64,000 bases of DNA from Paraburkholderia silviterrae. Its GTDB lineage: Bacteria; Pseudomonadota; Gammaproteobacteria; Burkholderiales; Burkholderiaceae. Each line of letters begins with the position of its first letter. Positions within the stretch are counted from its first letter, which is position 1. Position numbers and translations under genes: made by a program. Of this stretch, positions 17,076 through 25,895 are shown piece after piece. The stretch is from contig NZ_SMRP01000007.1 of assembly GCF_004353915.1 (NCBI RefSeq), positions 62,819-126,818 on the forward strand, written 5' to 3'. The notes under the pieces are model-generated. The model was not told the DNA's origin. It searched no databases and saw only the letters and a list, made by a program, of their open reading frames with translations.

Positions 17076-18269
17076 ATGAGACAAAAAAACTCCGGACGAT
17101 CAATCCTGCATTTGAACCCTCCCCTGAAAAAAGTCGTCACTTACGGCGTGACGACTGCGCTTTTTACGCTCGTCGCTGCCCCGGCGTACGCACAAAGCTC
17201 GGTGACGCTCTATGGCATCGTAGATACGGCCATCCGCTATCAGACCAATGCCGGCCCAGACGGCAAGGACCAGGCCGCCATGACGGTCGGCCCGGAAACC
17301 AATAGCCGGTGGGGCTTGAAGGGCACAGAAGACCTGGGCGGCGGATTGTCCGCCCTCTTCCACCTTGAAAATCAGTTTTACGCCTATAACGGCCGATTGA
17401 GCACGCCCAACACGCTCTTCAGTCGCCAGGCGTATGTGGGCCTGTCGAGCGAGAAATACGGCACGCTAACCTTCGGCCGTCAATATGCGCCGCTCTACGA
17501 CACGATGGGCGATATATTCGATCCGCTGACCGTAGGCAACTACTGGCAAGATAGCTGGGTGTGGAATGGTATCGGGCCATACCTTACCATCAACAACTCG
17601 GTGAAGTACAACCTGACGTTCGACGGCTTGACCCTTGATGCCATATACGGCTTCGGCAACCATGCCGGCGCGATGGGCCTCGACAGCACCTACGGCGTGG
17701 AACTGTCTTATGCGCATGGTCCCGCAACGCTCGGGGCAGGCTTCCAGCAGACTTCGGTCTCATCCGCGAACGGCAGCCTCGTCAATGGCGCAAAGATCAA
17801 TATGCTGCATCTCAGCGTGGCGTATCAGGTAACGTCTACCATTCGTCTGTTGGCCGGCTGGCTACACTCGCAGGATCAGACCGGAACGACCGACGTCGAC
17901 ATGCAACAAGCGGGGGCGCCCAAGCTTCCCGGCAGCAGCCCGAACCGCATCGACGACGCGTTTTATGTAGGCGGAAACTGGCAGGCGACAAACCCACTGA
18001 TGATTACGGTGGCCGGCTACTACGACCACGCGCGCAACGCGCAGCGACTCGATGGAACGCTAGGTGTCGGCATCAACTATTCCGCTACGGTTCTTGCGGA
18101 GTATTCGTTCTCAAAGCACGCCGAAGTCTACGGCGCCGCAGACTTCGCGCGTGGCAACGGAGCATTTTCCGCCGACTACCCCGGTTCAACCAACCAGGCC
18201 GGCATTGTTGATAGCGTGGGTCGCACCAACAATGTTGGGGTGGCAGTCGGCGTGCGCAAGATTTTCTGA
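17076..18269 (+). CDS. Gram-negative outer-membrane porin
   Basis: 397 residues from ATG 17076; a TTG at 17067 is in frame and could also be used. Signal peptide ends AAPAYA before QSSVTLYGIVDTAIRY. Porin hallmarks are present: NSRWGLKGTEDLGGGLSALFHLENQF, LFSRQAYVGLSSEKYGTLTFGRQY, and a terminal phenylalanine (GVRKIF). The N-terminal cytoplasmic stretch before the hydrophobic core is unusually long (about 25 residues). It differs clearly from the porin at 14002, so it is a paralogue rather than a recent duplicate. It probably forms a diffusion channel in the outer membrane. Confidence 0.93.
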   Translation: MRQKNSGRSILHLNPPLKKVVTYGVTTALFTLVAAPAYAQSSVTLYGIVDTAIRYQTNAGPDGKDQAAMTVGPETNSRWGLKGTEDLGGGLSALFHLENQFYAYNGRLSTPNTLFSRQAYVGLSSEKYGTLTFGRQYAPLYDTMGDIFDPLTVGNYWQDSWVWNGIGPYLTINNSVKYNLTFDGLTLDAIYGFGNHAGAMGLDSTYGVELSYAHGPATLGAGFQQTSVSSANGSLVNGAKINMLHLSVAYQVTSTIRLLAGWLHSQDQTGTTDVDMQQAGAPKLPGSSPNRIDDAFYVGGNWQATNPLMITVAGYYDHARNAQRLDGTLGVGINYSATVLAEYSFSKHAEVYGAADFARGNGAFSADYPGSTNQAGIVDSVGRTNNVGVAVGVRKIF

Positions 18270-18319
18270 TGGTGGATCGAGTGCGCTTCAAGTTGCGTCG
18301 AATGCGGCAGGGTTAGTCG

Positions 18320-19267
18320 CTATGCGGGTGCGCTCGCTTCGTCGAGCAACTTCAGGTCGTCAGTTGAAAGCTCGAGCTGAGTTGCCTCGGCAAGGCTCGT
18401 CAACTGCTCGACCGAGGTCGCGCTGGCGATGGGCCCCGTCATGCCGGGCCGCGCCATGATCCACGCAAGCGCCACGCTCGCGGGCACGGTTTCGTTTCGC
18501 TTTGCGACCTCCACGAGCGCGTCCACGATGCGCAATCCGCGGCTATTGAAATATTTGTCCAGCAGCGCGCTGCGCGAGCTCTTTGCGGCATCCGCCTTCG
18601 AGCGGTACTTGCCGCTCAGAAAGCCGCTTGCCAGGCTGAAATACGTCGCGACCGCCAACTTGTTTCCCACTGCGACCGGCTCCAGATCTCGCTCGTAACT
18701 TTCGCGATCGTACAGGTTGTATTCGGGCTGGAGGATCTGATACGCGGGCAGTCCCGATTCCGTCGAAACTTTCAGCGCTTCCGCAAGCCGTTTTCCTGTG
18801 TAGTTCGACGCTCCGATCACCCTCACCTTACCGGCTTTGATGAGCTTGGCATAGGCCCCTAGCGTTTCTTCGAATGAGGTCTTTGCGTCGTCGATGTGCG
18901 AGTAGTAAACGTCGATGTAATCCGTTTTTAGACGACGCAACGAATCATTAACGGCCGCTTCGATGTTGGCCGCCGACAAGCCCGGGTGTGCGTCCCACAT
19001 ACCGACCTTTGTTGCCAGCACGATCTTCTCGCGTTTGCCACCTTGCCTGAGCCATTTTCCGATGATGGTCTCGGACTCACCGCCTTGATTGCCGTCGACC
19101 CAGTACGAGTAGTTGTCGGCGGTGTCGACAAAGTTCAAGCCGAGTTCGACAAATGCATCAAGAATCGAAAACGAGGTGCGCTCGTCGACCGTCCAACCAA
19201 AGACGTTGCCGCCGAAGACAAGCGGCGCCACCTGCAGGTCCGATGTTCCAATAGTACGCTTTTGCAT
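18320..19267 (-). CDS. Aldo/keto reductase
   Basis: 315 residues from the ATG at 19267, chosen because GGAGG lies just upstream; the open frame runs 29 codons further. AKR (beta/alpha)8 barrel with the catalytic tetrad visible: D48 (FVDTADNY), Y53, K87 (VLATKVG) and H124 (YYSHIDD). NADPH-site residues (GASNYTGKRL; the C-terminal PIASATSVEQL) are present. It resembles the YajO/Tas-like and voltage-channel beta-subunit-like AKRs that reduce small aldehydes. It is a single gene, convergent with the porin and followed upstream by a LysR gene on the same strand. Confidence 0.9.
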   Translation of the reverse strand: MQKRTIGTSDLQVAPLVFGGNVFGWTVDERTSFSILDAFVELGLNFVDTADNYSYWVDGNQGGESETIIGKWLRQGGKREKIVLATKVGMWDAHPGLSAANIEAAVNDSLRRLKTDYIDVYYSHIDDAKTSFEETLGAYAKLIKAGKVRVIGASNYTGKRLAEALKVSTESGLPAYQILQPEYNLYDRESYERDLEPVAVGNKLAVATYFSLASGFLSGKYRSKADAAKSSRSALLDKYFNSRGLRIVDALVEVAKRNETVPASVALAWIMARPGMTGPIASATSVEQLTSLAEATQLELSTDDLKLLDEASAPA

Positions 19268-19473
19268 GTTTTCTACCTCCAGAAGCAGGGTGATACCAGT
19301 TAGGAAGTATAGGCGTGAATTTGTACCCCGCTTTGCTCGAATGGGAGAGCGCATGCCGGGAACAGTACTCGATCGTGCGATTCCTAAAAAATTGGATAAA
19401 ATGTGGAACGGCTGTTTTGATCCGATGTGACATTAGCCGTCAGCAATCGCATATTGGTCGCCTAATTGACGTG

Positions 19474-20466
19474 TCAAGGTCGTATGAGGCTAAATCGCGC
19501 CGAACTAAATTGATCGCATACCGAGTCCACATTCAGATCCCGCACTAGTCGCAGACCTTTCCACCTCTGCCCGGTAACCAGGCGCTGAACGACCTCCACC
19601 ATCAGTCGCAGCACCAGAGCCGCTGCACCCGATAGCGGGACCTCCGAAAGCGCCGAAATATTGACCGTACGGCTAATGCCCGGGTCGAATGGGACGGCAA
19701 CGGCCACGCCCTGATTGACGTGCCGCGCAAGCGCAGACCACGGAAGGATGGACTCGTATTGCCCGCTTGCGACAAGATCCACAATATTCGACAAGCTATC
19801 GACCTCAGCCGCAAATTTTATTTTGATGTTCCTTGCTGCGCATCTTTGCTCAAGGGTGGAACGGATAAAATGCGGTCGACAAGGCAGGATAAGGTTCGAC
19901 TCCGCAAGATCTTCAAGCGCAGCTTCATGCTTCTTCGCATTGTTCGATGAGGCTGCACAGACCATGTAAAAGCTCTCCGCACCCACGTGGAAGTGCTTCA
20001 GTTCTTTATGTGGGCTGGCTTCGAACATGACCGCAAAGTCCAGGCGACTTGCCAGCAGTTCCTCGGCAAGCGATCTGTTCGGGCTGGCGCCGATACGCAG
20101 ATGGATTCCCTGATAGCGCGCACGACACTCCTCTACCAAGGGTACGGAGAGTATTTCAGCGACGCTGCTCGGAAGGCCAACACTGACGACTCCCGTCGGC
20201 AACTCATGCTTGAAGTTCACTTCTTCCCGGGCCGTGTCGAACTGCTTGACAATGACCTGAAGACGACCCGCTACGATCAAGCCAGCCTCGGTTGGACGAA
20301 CGCCTTTAGAGGTTCGATGGAGCAGAACAGTGTTGAACTCGCTCTCCAGCGCCGCTATCTGCTGGCTCAAGGCTGACTGGGTCAGACCAACCTGTTCGGC
20401 TGCACGCGAAACGCTGCCCAGACTGATTACCCTCAGGAAGTTCTGAAAAATTCGCAGATCAATCAA
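19474..20466 (-). CDS. LysR-family regulator (Nac/CynR-like)
   Basis: 330 residues. N-terminal helix-turn-helix: IDLRIFQNFLRVISLGSVSRAAEQVGLTQSALSQQIAALE; effector domain thereafter (VGLPSSVAEILSVPLVEE, LDFAVMFE). The start codon is TTG at 20466 with an AAGGAGCG-type ribosome binding site. The N-terminal form RIFQNFLRVISLGSVSRAA is typical of the nitrogen-assimilation-control-like branch. It lies 61 bases downstream of the CoA-transferase gene on the same strand, so it may be the last gene of the operon from 23892 and control it. Confidence 0.9.
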   Translation of the reverse strand: MIDLRIFQNFLRVISLGSVSRAAEQVGLTQSALSQQIAALESEFNTVLLHRTSKGVRPTEAGLIVAGRLQVIVKQFDTAREEVNFKHELPTGVVSVGLPSSVAEILSVPLVEECRARYQGIHLRIGASPNRSLAEELLASRLDFAVMFEASPHKELKHFHVGAESFYMVCAASSNNAKKHEAALEDLAESNLILPCRPHFIRSTLEQRCAARNIKIKFAAEVDSLSNIVDLVASGQYESILPWSALARHVNQGVAVAVPFDPGISRTVNISALSEVPLSGAAALVLRLMVEVVQRLVTGQRWKGLRLVRDLNVDSVCDQFSSARFSLIRP

Positions 20467-20527
20467 CTACGTCGCTCCTTAACCCGCCTTGCTCCATCGA
20501 ACAGCGTCGGCTTCGTCCCATAACAGC

Positions 20528-21766
20528 CTATTGCGACGCTTCTTCCGCCTGCACAGCCTCACTCTCAAAGCAAACGCGCTCCGCCATCAGAGCATCGATC
20601 GCCTCGACATCCAAACCACGTTCACCGAGGATTTCGCGCGTGTGCTCGCCCACCTTCGGTGCGCGTGAAATTGCCGGCGAATTCTTGCCATTGAAATGAA
20701 TTGGAAACCCGATGGTCTTCAGCATCCCTCCTTCCGCGGCCTCAGCGTCAATCACCATCCCAATGGCATGGGTCTGCGGATGATCCAGCGCCTCGCCTAC
20801 TGACTGGACAGAGCTGGCAGGCACGCCAGCAGCCGTGAATAGCTGCTCCCAGTCCGCGCGGGACTTCTGCTTCAAGGCGCCATCCATAAGAGCAGCCAGT
20901 GCTTGCCTGTTCTCCAGTCGATCCTTCGCGCTCGCAAAACGTGGGTCTTGCGACCATTCGGGATGTCCGACGATGCTCGCAATCCGCTGCCAGATCGAGT
21001 CGTTACCTCCACCTAGGGCCAGTTCGCCGTCAGCGCACGTATAAGTCTGGTATGGCGCAATCACCGGATGCGCCGTTCCCAATCTGGTCGGCACAGCGCC
21101 GCCTCCGAAGTGCATCGCTGCGTACCAGTAAAGATATTGTGTCGAGGCCTGTAACAGGGAGGTCTGGACCCACTGACCGGTACCGCTGCGGAGTCGATGA
21201 ATATACGCAGACAGCGTACCGAGGCACGCCAGAATGCCTGCGTTCACGTCAGCGAGAGGAACACCGGGCTTAACCGGCCGGCGATCGGCCTCACCTGTGA
21301 CATGGATTAGCCCGCTGAACGCTTGCAACACCAGATCGAACCCGCCGCGATCGGCCAACGGCCCCTGGCTCCCGAAGCCATTGATCGAGACGTAGATCAG
21401 CGCCGGATTCACAGCCAGCATATCGTCCGGGCCCAGACCCAATCTTTGCATCGTCCCCGGGCGAAAATTTTCGGTCACGACATCGGCATCTCTGACCATT
21501 TCGAGCAGGAGCGCCTTGCCTCGCTCCGTTCGGATATCCAGTGCGATGGACTTCTTCCCTCGATTAATCGTCTGAAAGGAGCGCGAGACCTCGCCTTGAG
21601 CACCGGAATTGTTGTACGCTCGAGCGTCGTCGCCCTTTGGAAACTTCTCGACCTTGATCACCTCTGCCCCAAGGTCTGCGAGCATCAGTCCGCAAATTGG
21701 CCCGGCCATGATCTGCGAAAGCTCGAGTACCTTGACGCCCTTTAGTGGCTGTTGTGCAAGATCCAT
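20528..21766 (-). CDS. CaiB/BaiF (class III) CoA-transferase
   Basis: 412 residues from ATG 21766 (GGGAG seven bases upstream). Class III family hallmarks: LKGVKVLELSQIMAGPICGLMLADLGAEVIKVEKFPKGDDAR, NRGKKSIALDIRTERG, and the catalytic-aspartate region ADVVTENFRPGTMQRLGL. The enzyme moves CoA between an acyl-CoA donor and a carboxylate. It starts two bases after the stop of the enoyl-CoA hydratase-like gene, implying translational coupling. With the MFS permease it suggests uptake, CoA activation and breakdown of an organic acid; the substrate cannot be named. Confidence 0.92.
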   Translation of the reverse strand: MDLAQQPLKGVKVLELSQIMAGPICGLMLADLGAEVIKVEKFPKGDDARAYNNSGAQGEVSRSFQTINRGKKSIALDIRTERGKALLLEMVRDADVVTENFRPGTMQRLGLGPDDMLAVNPALIYVSINGFGSQGPLADRGGFDLVLQAFSGLIHVTGEADRRPVKPGVPLADVNAGILACLGTLSAYIHRLRSGTGQWVQTSLLQASTQYLYWYAAMHFGGGAVPTRLGTAHPVIAPYQTYTCADGELALGGGNDSIWQRIASIVGHPEWSQDPRFASAKDRLENRQALAALMDGALKQKSRADWEQLFTAAGVPASSVQSVGEALDHPQTHAIGMVIDAEAAEGGMLKTIGFPIHFNGKNSPAISRAPKVGEHTREILGERGLDVEAIDALMAERVCFESEAVQAEEASQ

Positions 21767-21768
21767 CG

Positions 21769-22557
21769 TCAAGCTCCCTGAAACTGCGGTTTGCGCTTTT
21801 CGCCCCAGGCCTGCAGCCCTTCCTTTAGATCTGCGCTTTGGAGACTGCGAACGAAACCTTCTCGGGCATACACTTCGTCGTACTCTTGCCGGGCCACCTG
21901 GTTCAGAACCTGTTTCATTCGTTGCTGAACCGTGGGGGCTTGCGCCAGCAGCCGTTGCACAAATGCATCGACAGCGGGCCCCAACCGGTCTGCGTCGTGC
22001 ACCTCGTCGAGATAACCAATGCGGAGCATCTCCTCATATCCGATCGTACTCGAACTCAGGAAAAGCTTTTTCGCAGGCCCAAGGCCCAGACGACTTACCC
22101 AACGCCGCAGCCCGTGGGGGTAATAGTGGAGGCCGAGTCGCGCCGCCGGCATGAACATCTGAACACCCGTTCGACCGAAACGAAAATCGCATGCCAAGGT
22201 CAGGTCCGTCGAACCGCCATAGACCGGTCCGGTGACCTTCGCGATGGTGATGGGGCGCAAATTCTCGAGGCGATCAGTCAAGACTTCGAAATCCCGCGCG
22301 CCTTGGTCAGACTCCGAAAGAATCCCAAGATGAAATCCTGAGCTGAAAGACTTTTCATTGCCTGAGAACACCAGAATCTTGACAGTGGGATCCGCCTCGA
22401 TCTGGTCGAAGTGAACATGAAGCGCCTGGATATCGTCGGGGTGAACGCGATTATGGACACTTGGCCGATTGAATGTAATGTCAGCTCTCGCCCCGACAAC
22501 CTTCAAAAGCGGAGTCGTTTCAATGTCTTGAAGGCCAGTTTGCGTCAAATCAGTCAT
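21769..22557 (-). CDS. Enoyl-CoA hydratase/isomerase (crotonase) family protein
   Basis: 262 residues. Crotonase-fold features: ADITFNRPSVHNRVHPDD, the oxyanion-hole segment SFSSGFHLGIL, and AKVTGPVYGGSTDLTLACDFRFGR. The second segment has GGS where many hydratases have a catalytic glutamate nearby, so isomerase, hydrolase or lyase chemistry is also possible. AGGAGA precedes the ATG at 22557. It sits between the MFS permease (24 bases upstream) and the CoA-transferase, in a likely operon. Confidence 0.88.
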   Translation of the reverse strand: MTDLTQTGLQDIETTPLLKVVGARADITFNRPSVHNRVHPDDIQALHVHFDQIEADPTVKILVFSGNEKSFSSGFHLGILSESDQGARDFEVLTDRLENLRPITIAKVTGPVYGGSTDLTLACDFRFGRTGVQMFMPAARLGLHYYPHGLRRWVSRLGLGPAKKLFLSSSTIGYEEMLRIGYLDEVHDADRLGPAVDAFVQRLLAQAPTVQQRMKQVLNQVARQEYDEVYAREGFVRSLQSADLKEGLQAWGEKRKPQFQGA

Positions 22558-22581
22558 GGAATTCTCCTATAACGGTAGCTT

Positions 22582-23892
22582 CTATGTGTTGGCCGACATC
22601 GGCAGAGTGTCCGCTGCCCCGTCGTTCGGTAGCGGCTGCTGTTGCGCCGAAGTCAGTTTCAGGCGTAATGTGATCAAGGCCCCCACCAGCAGAATGCCGA
22701 TGGTGATGTAGAAAGGAACCATCCAGCTTTTCGTCTCATCGAGCACGAAACCGAACAGGAAAGGGGAAATAATGCCCGCTATGCCACCGCCAGCGTTCAT
22801 GATTCCACTTGCGGTTCCCGATGATTCGGGTGCGATGTCCATTGGCAAAGACCATGCCGGAGCAACCGTCAGTTCCAGCAGGAATAACCCGATTGCGAGA
22901 CAAAGCGCGGCGGAATTGACGCCCCGGAAAAACATCAGTCCGCTCAAGCAGGCAGCCGAACCGAGCATGCTGAACACGATCAGCGCTTTGCGAGCGAACG
23001 CCAGATTCCTTGACTTCCTGTACAAGCGGTCGGTCAACAGGCCTCCTATGAGATCGCCCGCGACGCCGGCCATCAGCACGCCAGCCGAGTAAGCGGCGGC
23101 TGTCTCCAGGTTGAGGGAAAAAGCCTCCTTCATCATCGACGGAATCCACGAGAGATACATCCAGATGCACCATGCGTAACAGAAGTACAACGCGGCAACA
23201 GGAAGCATCTTGAAGATCAGATTTCGCCATGCTTTAGGGTTCATCTTGCCGTTCGAGCGCGAGGCTCCAGGCGTCATGGATTCCGTTCCAGTTGTGTCGG
23301 ATTTGATGGGGGTACCGTCCCGGTAAAGGACGACCCACGCCACGCTCCATGTAATACTGAGAACACCTAGTACATAGAACGGCTCGCGCCATGAGCCCAT
23401 CGCCATCAAGGCGACAACCAGAGGCGGCGCAATGCCTGTCCCGAAACGCGAAGCCGCGTGAGTCAGCCCTTGCGCGAAACCCCATCTCGAAGCGGGAATC
23501 CATTGTCGGATCGCTCGCGTTGCCGCCGGGAATGTTGCACCCTCCCCGATGCCGAGCATCAAACGCGCCAAGCCCAGGGACACAAATCCGCCAACTAATC
23601 CGGTCATGAAAGTGGAGATCGACCAGATCGCACCAAAGAGAAAAAGTGTCTTTCGTGCGCCGTATTTGTCGGCCATCCAACCGCCCACAATTTGAAACGC
23701 GGTGTAGCTGTAGCCGAAGCACGCAAAAATAAAGCCGAGTTGAGTGTTACTCAGCTGGAACGCCACCTTGATTACCGGTGCGGCGGTACTCAGATTTACT
23801 CGATCTATATAGGTAATAAGGTAAGCAAGGCACAACATGCAAAGGACTATCGTCGAACCAAGGCCTTTCCGCTTAACTATGTCAATAGCCAT
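22582..23892 (-). CDS. MFS transporter (anion:cation symporter type)
   Basis: 436 residues with about twelve hydrophobic segments. Signature of the ACS family of major facilitators: YITYIDRVNLSTAAPVI in helix 1, GWMADKYGARKTLFLFG between helices 2 and 3, and RLMLGIGEGATFPAATRAIRQWIP in helix 4. Members import organic acids such as glucarate, galactonate or phthalate with protons. GGAG lies before the ATG. It is the first gene of the operon with enoyl-CoA-hydratase-like and CoA-transferase genes, so its substrate is probably the acid they process. Confidence 0.92.
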   Translation of the reverse strand: MAIDIVKRKGLGSTIVLCMLCLAYLITYIDRVNLSTAAPVIKVAFQLSNTQLGFIFACFGYSYTAFQIVGGWMADKYGARKTLFLFGAIWSISTFMTGLVGGFVSLGLARLMLGIGEGATFPAATRAIRQWIPASRWGFAQGLTHAASRFGTGIAPPLVVALMAMGSWREPFYVLGVLSITWSVAWVVLYRDGTPIKSDTTGTESMTPGASRSNGKMNPKAWRNLIFKMLPVAALYFCYAWCIWMYLSWIPSMMKEAFSLNLETAAAYSAGVLMAGVAGDLIGGLLTDRLYRKSRNLAFARKALIVFSMLGSAACLSGLMFFRGVNSAALCLAIGLFLLELTVAPAWSLPMDIAPESSGTASGIMNAGGGIAGIISPFLFGFVLDETKSWMVPFYITIGILLVGALITLRLKLTSAQQQPLPNDGAADTLPMSANT

Positions 23893-24141
23893 GCTTTGTC
23901 TCCATATAGATATCGGTGTGGCTCATTAACGGCCCCATCCATCTCTTCACGTACAAGCCGATCCTACTTCCCCGTCGGCTATTAATCCAATTGATAGTTC
24001 TTTTTGATCAAGTAGCGTTTCTTATGGCTGAAACATGAAGTGCGCTCCGTCCGGAGCGCACGCTGCGACGATATTGAAGGGGGGGGGCTCTCTGGTCGGA
24101 AGGCACTTGACAAGCCATTCGACAAAGCGGTTCTCCACCCA

Positions 24142-24453
24142 TTACGAACGGCTGTACATTGCGTTCCAATCAGACTGCGAGATCGTCGGACGCCCCGAGT
24201 CCAACGCACCCGTCGCGGTGCCGCCATATCCACCCGTATTGCCGTTCTTCGCCGCGATCCTCGATTCGGCGGCTTGAATCGGTGCTGGATATCGCGTTTG
24301 GTCGCCATCGCCAACGTGATAGCCGTTACTCTCGAGTTGAATCAGTTCAGCCCGCACCTGTGCTCGGGTAATAGTTGTATCGGTTTGGGCGAAGGACGCC
24401 GCCGGTGCGATGAGTGCAGCAGCAATTGCAATGGATTGGATCAGGGATTTCAT
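24142..24453 (-). CDS. DUF4148 secreted small protein
   Basis: 103 residues from ATG 24453 (GGAGG eight bases upstream). Signal peptide MKSLIQSIAIAAALIAPAASFA; core TITRAQVRAELIQLESNGYHVGDGDQTRYPAPIQAAESRIAA; tail SQSDWNAMYSRS like that of the 15242-15559 copy. It is separated by 9 kb from the other cluster but shares promoter, leader and C-terminal tail, so the two are the closest pair of the set. Function unknown. Confidence 0.9.
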   Translation of the reverse strand: MKSLIQSIAIAAALIAPAASFAQTDTTITRAQVRAELIQLESNGYHVGDGDQTRYPAPIQAAESRIAAKNGNTGGYGGTATGALDSGRPTISQSDWNAMYSRS

Positions 24454-24847
24454 GATTAATACCTCCATAGATTTTCGTTAATCGGTGAGACGTCATGTCT
24501 ACAACCGATGATTCAAGTCTACAGCGATCTACTCATGCAATTAATCCCCGAAAATCCGAAAACATATTCTTCTTTTTACATTGAATTTCTGAAATTTCAG
24601 CTCACGAAATGCGAACCGTGACACCCATGCCGGGATGTTCTCTCGTGGTATGTACGGACCATCATTCATCCCGTTGCAATAGAAGGAAGCTTTATGCGAT
24701 TGCGGTTGAATCGGGTAGGATTTGTAGCATGTTGTAAAGTTATTCCGATACGTGGCTGTATCAATCGCGGGCGATGGAACACGCTAGCCTGACGAGCCAC
24801 ATGCGCGACTGGAACAGCCACGCATGTGGAGAGAGATAAGGCGCAAG
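24454..24847. other. Intergenic region with DUF4148 promoter
   Basis: 394 bases between two minus-strand genes. The left 90 bases hold the leader and promoter of the DUF4148 gene. The remainder shows no gene, RNA or repeat I can support. Confidence 0.6.
24516..24544 (-). promoter_or_regulatory. Shared DUF4148-type promoter (TTAATT, 17 bp, TAGACT)
   Basis: On the minus strand TTAATT (24539-24544) and TAGACT (24516-24521) are 17 bases apart. The downstream leader has arms ATCGGT and ACCGAT enclosing AGAC/GTCT, similar to the leader of the 15559 gene. Confidence 0.65.
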
Positions 24848-25135
24848 TCAGACAATCTTGACGAGGTGCGTCACTTGAAGCGTGGCACGTGTCGCCAGTA
24901 CACCGGCAAGTCTTTTGAATGCCGGGCTATCATCATGTTGCCGAAACGCGGCTTCGTCGCTCCAGCGTTCGAGCATGACAAAGCGATGCGATGCCGTTGC
25001 GTCGCGGTGCAGCTCATATTGCTCACAGCCGGGCTCTTTGCGCACCTCGGGCACCGCCTCCTCGAGCGCCTGGGAAACGGTGCCAGCGTGTTCGGGAACT
25101 GCCTCGATTACAGCGACGATGATCTGCTTGCTCAT
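24848..25135 (-). CDS. ABM-domain quinol/antibiotic monooxygenase-like protein
   Basis: 95 residues, a single antibiotic-biosynthesis-monooxygenase (ABM, YgiN-like) ferredoxin-like fold: IIVAVIEAVPEHAGTVSQALEEAVPEVRKEPGCEQYELH and RFVMLERWSDEAAFRQHDDSPAFKRL. YgiN-type members act on quinols without a cofactor. GGAGAG lies just before the ATG. It is the last gene of the redox operon, 27 bases after nfsB, which fits a role in quinone or nitroaromatic detoxification. Confidence 0.85.
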   Translation of the reverse strand: MSKQIIVAVIEAVPEHAGTVSQALEEAVPEVRKEPGCEQYELHRDATASHRFVMLERWSDEAAFRQHDDSPAFKRLAGVLATRATLQVTHLVKIV

Positions 25136-25162
25136 GATCTCTCCTTCACTCGGGAATGGCCG

Positions 25163-25816
25163 TCAGATATCCGTAAAGATCGCCTTGGCCGGCAGCCGCG
25201 ATTTGGGCAACGTCCGGTTGAAGTCGGCCTCTGCACTATGGCCAAGCGCCACCAGAACGACGCTCGAAAACCCGTGCTCGCGCAGACCGAGTTCGCGGTC
25301 CAGCACCTGGGCGTCGAATCCCTCCATCGGGCATGCGTCGATCTCGAGGGTAGCCGCACCGAGCAGCAGCGTTCCCAGCGCCAGATAGACCTGCTTCTCC
25401 ATCCAGTGCTGTGCGTCCTTCAGGTCGTATCGATGCGTGTTCACGAAGGATTGACGCGAATTCTGTTGCGACTTGCGCGCATCCGGAATGATGAAGCGCT
25501 CATCCCGCTCTTCCTGCTCGAGCACAGCCTCCAGGTGGGCGGACGTCATCTGCTCCCGCGCGCACAGCACGATTACGTGCGACGCATCGAGGATCTTGGG
25601 CTTGTTGTAGGCATAGCGTCCTTCGGCTGCGGCTGCAATCCGCGCCTTGCCCTCGGGACTCGACGCAATGACGAAGTGCCACGGCTGCGAATTCACCGAG
25701 GACGGGCTGAACCGAATCAGTTCTCGCAGTTGATCGATCTTCTCTTGAGGAATGGTTCGGGTCGAGTCGAATGCCTTAGTAGTACGACGCGTTTTGGCGA
25801 AGTGTGTGATATTCAC
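25163..25816 (-). CDS. nfsB: Oxygen-insensitive NAD(P)H nitroreductase, NfsB-like
   Basis: 217 residues, matching E. coli NfsB in length and along the whole chain: RRTTKAFDSTRTIP, RFSPSSVNSQPWHFVIASSPEGKARIAAAAEG, LDASHVIVLCA, QHWMEKQVYLALGTLLLGAATLEIDACPMEGFDA and the C-terminal TLPKSRLPAKAIFTDI. It is a dimeric FMN enzyme that reduces nitroaromatics and quinones in two-electron steps. The start is GTG at 25816 with AAGGAA upstream. It lies in the operon between the alcohol dehydrogenase and the ABM protein. Confidence 0.92.
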   Translation of the reverse strand: MNITHFAKTRRTTKAFDSTRTIPQEKIDQLRELIRFSPSSVNSQPWHFVIASSPEGKARIAAAAEGRYAYNKPKILDASHVIVLCAREQMTSAHLEAVLEQEERDERFIIPDARKSQQNSRQSFVNTHRYDLKDAQHWMEKQVYLALGTLLLGAATLEIDACPMEGFDAQVLDRELGLREHGFSSVVLVALGHSAEADFNRTLPKSRLPAKAIFTDI

Positions 25817-25895
25817 GATGGTTTCCTTGACACTTGAGGGGAGCGCGGCGGCCTATGCCGGCACCCCTCGTTCGATAAATAACGGACGCCGTTGC

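Noticed and set aside
24076..24087. Run of about nine G as a possible phase-variation tract
   Set aside because: It lies downstream of the DUF4148 stop codon and in no gene or promoter I can identify.
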